From Liquidambar formosana (lineage: Eukaryota; Streptophyta; Magnoliopsida; Saxifragales; Altingiaceae), in assembly GCA_039720395.1 (NCBI GenBank), contig CM077834.1, forward strand, positions 1,798,001-1,862,000: a DNA stretch of 64,000 nucleotides, in the 5' to 3' direction. A program made the position numbers and the translations under genes. The stretch's first letter is position 1; each line of letters starts with the position of its first letter. The notes below the pieces were generated by a model that was not told where the DNA came from, ran no database searches, and saw nothing but the letters and a program-made list of their open reading frames with translations. Of this stretch, positions 62,487 to 64,000 are shown piece by piece.

Positions 62487-64000
62487 GTATTCCTCTTGCT
62501 GCCACACGAAAGAAGCATTCCAGAAGTACAAATATTCCTTGAGCTTCTGGAGTTCCTCCATGGTTCAATGGGTTGCCTTACTTTTCTCTCTCTTTTTTCC
62601 CCCCTTTTTATTTTAACCCAAAAGAAAATGTTGGCAATGCTGGCTAAGATGGTATTAATAAAATTTAGAGTAATGAGCACTTGATTTAGAGAAGTACAAA
62701 TCTTCTAAGGACATTTTTTTTTCCCACAAAGCAAACAACACACTTCAAAGCCATGCAATTACCCTCCCCCACTACCTTCCCTACCGCCCTCTGACATGGG
62801 GGTGACATCCACATGGGTTTTGAGTTTAATCCCATATAAGTAAAATGTTAAATGGAAGAGGTAGGTGAGTTGATCAATCTAACACTACCCTTTGCAAATG
62901 CATCCAAGAAAAACCAACCTTAGATTCCGTAAATAGGGGGTAAATGCATAAAGCACCATAATTGTGCTCAAGAACTTCAAACTTCAAGGGCCACAAAGCC
63001 CCATATATGGTTGGAGGACTTGTCTAAGTTGGAGGGCAATCTAGGCGTAGAGGTGCAACTAAGGCAGGCTCAACCCATCCAACCTGAGCCCAACTCATAA
63101 TATGGGCAAGTTTGGGAAACTATTGTTAATTAATGGGTTGGACTTGTCTAAATTGGAGGGCAAGTTTCCCCAACCCATAATAGGACAACCCTGCAACAGC
63201 GAAAGCCTCATCCCAGTGGCTAGGCGCAATCTATTTCCATTTACATGATGGGAACGGCTATTGCAACCCCCCATTCTTATAAGCCCACCCCTTTCCTTTT
63301 GGTTTTTAAGATTTCATGAAAAATATAAAAGGTTTTTGCAAAAACCAATCACTTGGTCCACTAGAAAACATCATTTTGAACAACTTTGCAGAAGAAAGTT
63401 TTTCCAAAATCTATCGTTTAGGTAGACTTTTTGGCAAAAAATGAAATAAATGCTATAAATGACTAAAAAGTATATTTAAACGATAGATTTAGGAAAAACT
63501 TTCTTCTACAAAGTTGTTCAAAATGATGTTTTCTAGTGGACACTATGGCCGGTTTTGATAAAAACTTTTTATATTTTGTATAGAACCTTAAAAACCTAAA
63601 GGATGGGGGGTGGGCTTATAAGAATGGGGGGTTGCAATAGCCGTTCCCTTACATAATCTATTGAAAAAAACAAAAAACTAGTTTGAAATCATAAGCTACT
63701 ACTATGTTTTATCACCACCACCAAGAAGAGATAGCAACGATTCAAGGAATCTCAACTGAGTAGAGAAAATTTTTCTTCTTTCATTATCTTTATTAATTAT
63801 CTGCCTGATCAATAAGCCATATTTTAGTAAATCTCTAGCCAATGAGAGTAGCAACAATTGGAGGAGTGGAGTGAGTTCGCGTTGCTTTTGATCTTTTGTG
63901 TCTTATCAAGACTAAAATTATGGATTATTTGGACATGTATTACCTTGTTTTTACTGTAAGTAGTGTGGAGAGGGTCGGCCTTGTTTTTTGGGCACAAGAG
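62483..64000. repeat. Repeat B, copy 2 (runs off the window)
   Basis: Collinear with 15425-16650. It carries the MITE at 63250-63648 and lacks about 90 bases near 63898 relative to copy 1, with a short TTGT shared at the deletion edges. Confidence 0.85.
63250..63648. mobile_element. Long-armed Mutator-like MITE with about 9-bp target duplication
   Basis: Arms of about 190 bases each begin GGGAACGGCTATTGCAACCC and are nearly identical when one is reverse-complemented, including AACATCATTTTGAACAACTT and AAATCTATCGTTTA. Flanks are TTACATGAT (63241-63249) and TTACATAAT (63649-63657). Repeat B copy 1 has the single empty site TTACATGAT at about 16202. No coding capacity. The short centre would make transcripts fold into a hairpin. 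Confidence 0.9.

Overview
The window is nuclear DNA of a flowering plant, most likely a eudicot. It is AT-rich, its genes have GT..AG introns, and it holds receptor-like proteins (RLPs) of the Cf/Ve/HcrVf type together with plant LTR retrotransposons, hAT, Mutator-like and Harbinger-like MITEs and LINE remnants. The species cannot be named from what is visible.

Left edge (1-5930, + strand): the last ten exons of a NOL1/NOP2/Sun (RsmB-type) RNA cytosine-5 methyltransferase gene. Its NusB-like N-terminal part lies outside the window. This is the only ordinary housekeeping gene that looks intact here.

Middle (about 6.9-51.6 kb): an RLP cluster in birth-and-death turnover. One full-length intronless RLP gene (18999-22433, minus strand, about 1144 codons) has a TATA box, a freshly expanded LRR block and two missing cap cysteines. 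Around it, all on the minus strand, are RLP relics: an internally gutted copy (6930-8900), two signal-peptide-only stubs (26060-26215 and 36701-36870), and a long pseudogene (44225-51590). That pseudogene is split by a 2.6-kb probable solo LTR with a perfect 5-bp target duplication and by a young gag-only LTR element. Between them lie many non-coding segments copied two to four times, including a 4-kb duplication (23465-27200 and 33535-37690).

Right part (53.8-64 kb): another paralogous segment, a GC-rich LTR-like block, and three exons of a PARN-type poly(A) ribonuclease. The PARN-like copy is broken at both ends and has lost its first catalytic aspartate. The 5' flank and intron 1 of this PARN-like locus recur three times in the RLP cluster, each time fused to an RLP N-terminal relic. 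The window ends in a repeat pair (A-B) that is present in circularly permuted order (B-A) at 15.4-17.8 kb.

Several transposon insertions can be dated relative to duplications, because the paralogous copy preserves the empty or near-empty site: MITEs at 35574 and 63250, and the hAT element at 38436 with a Mutator-like MITE nested in it. I found no tRNA, rRNA or CRISPR array, and no clear new biochemical system. The interest lies in the architecture of a rapidly evolving immune-receptor cluster. All alignments were made by eye.
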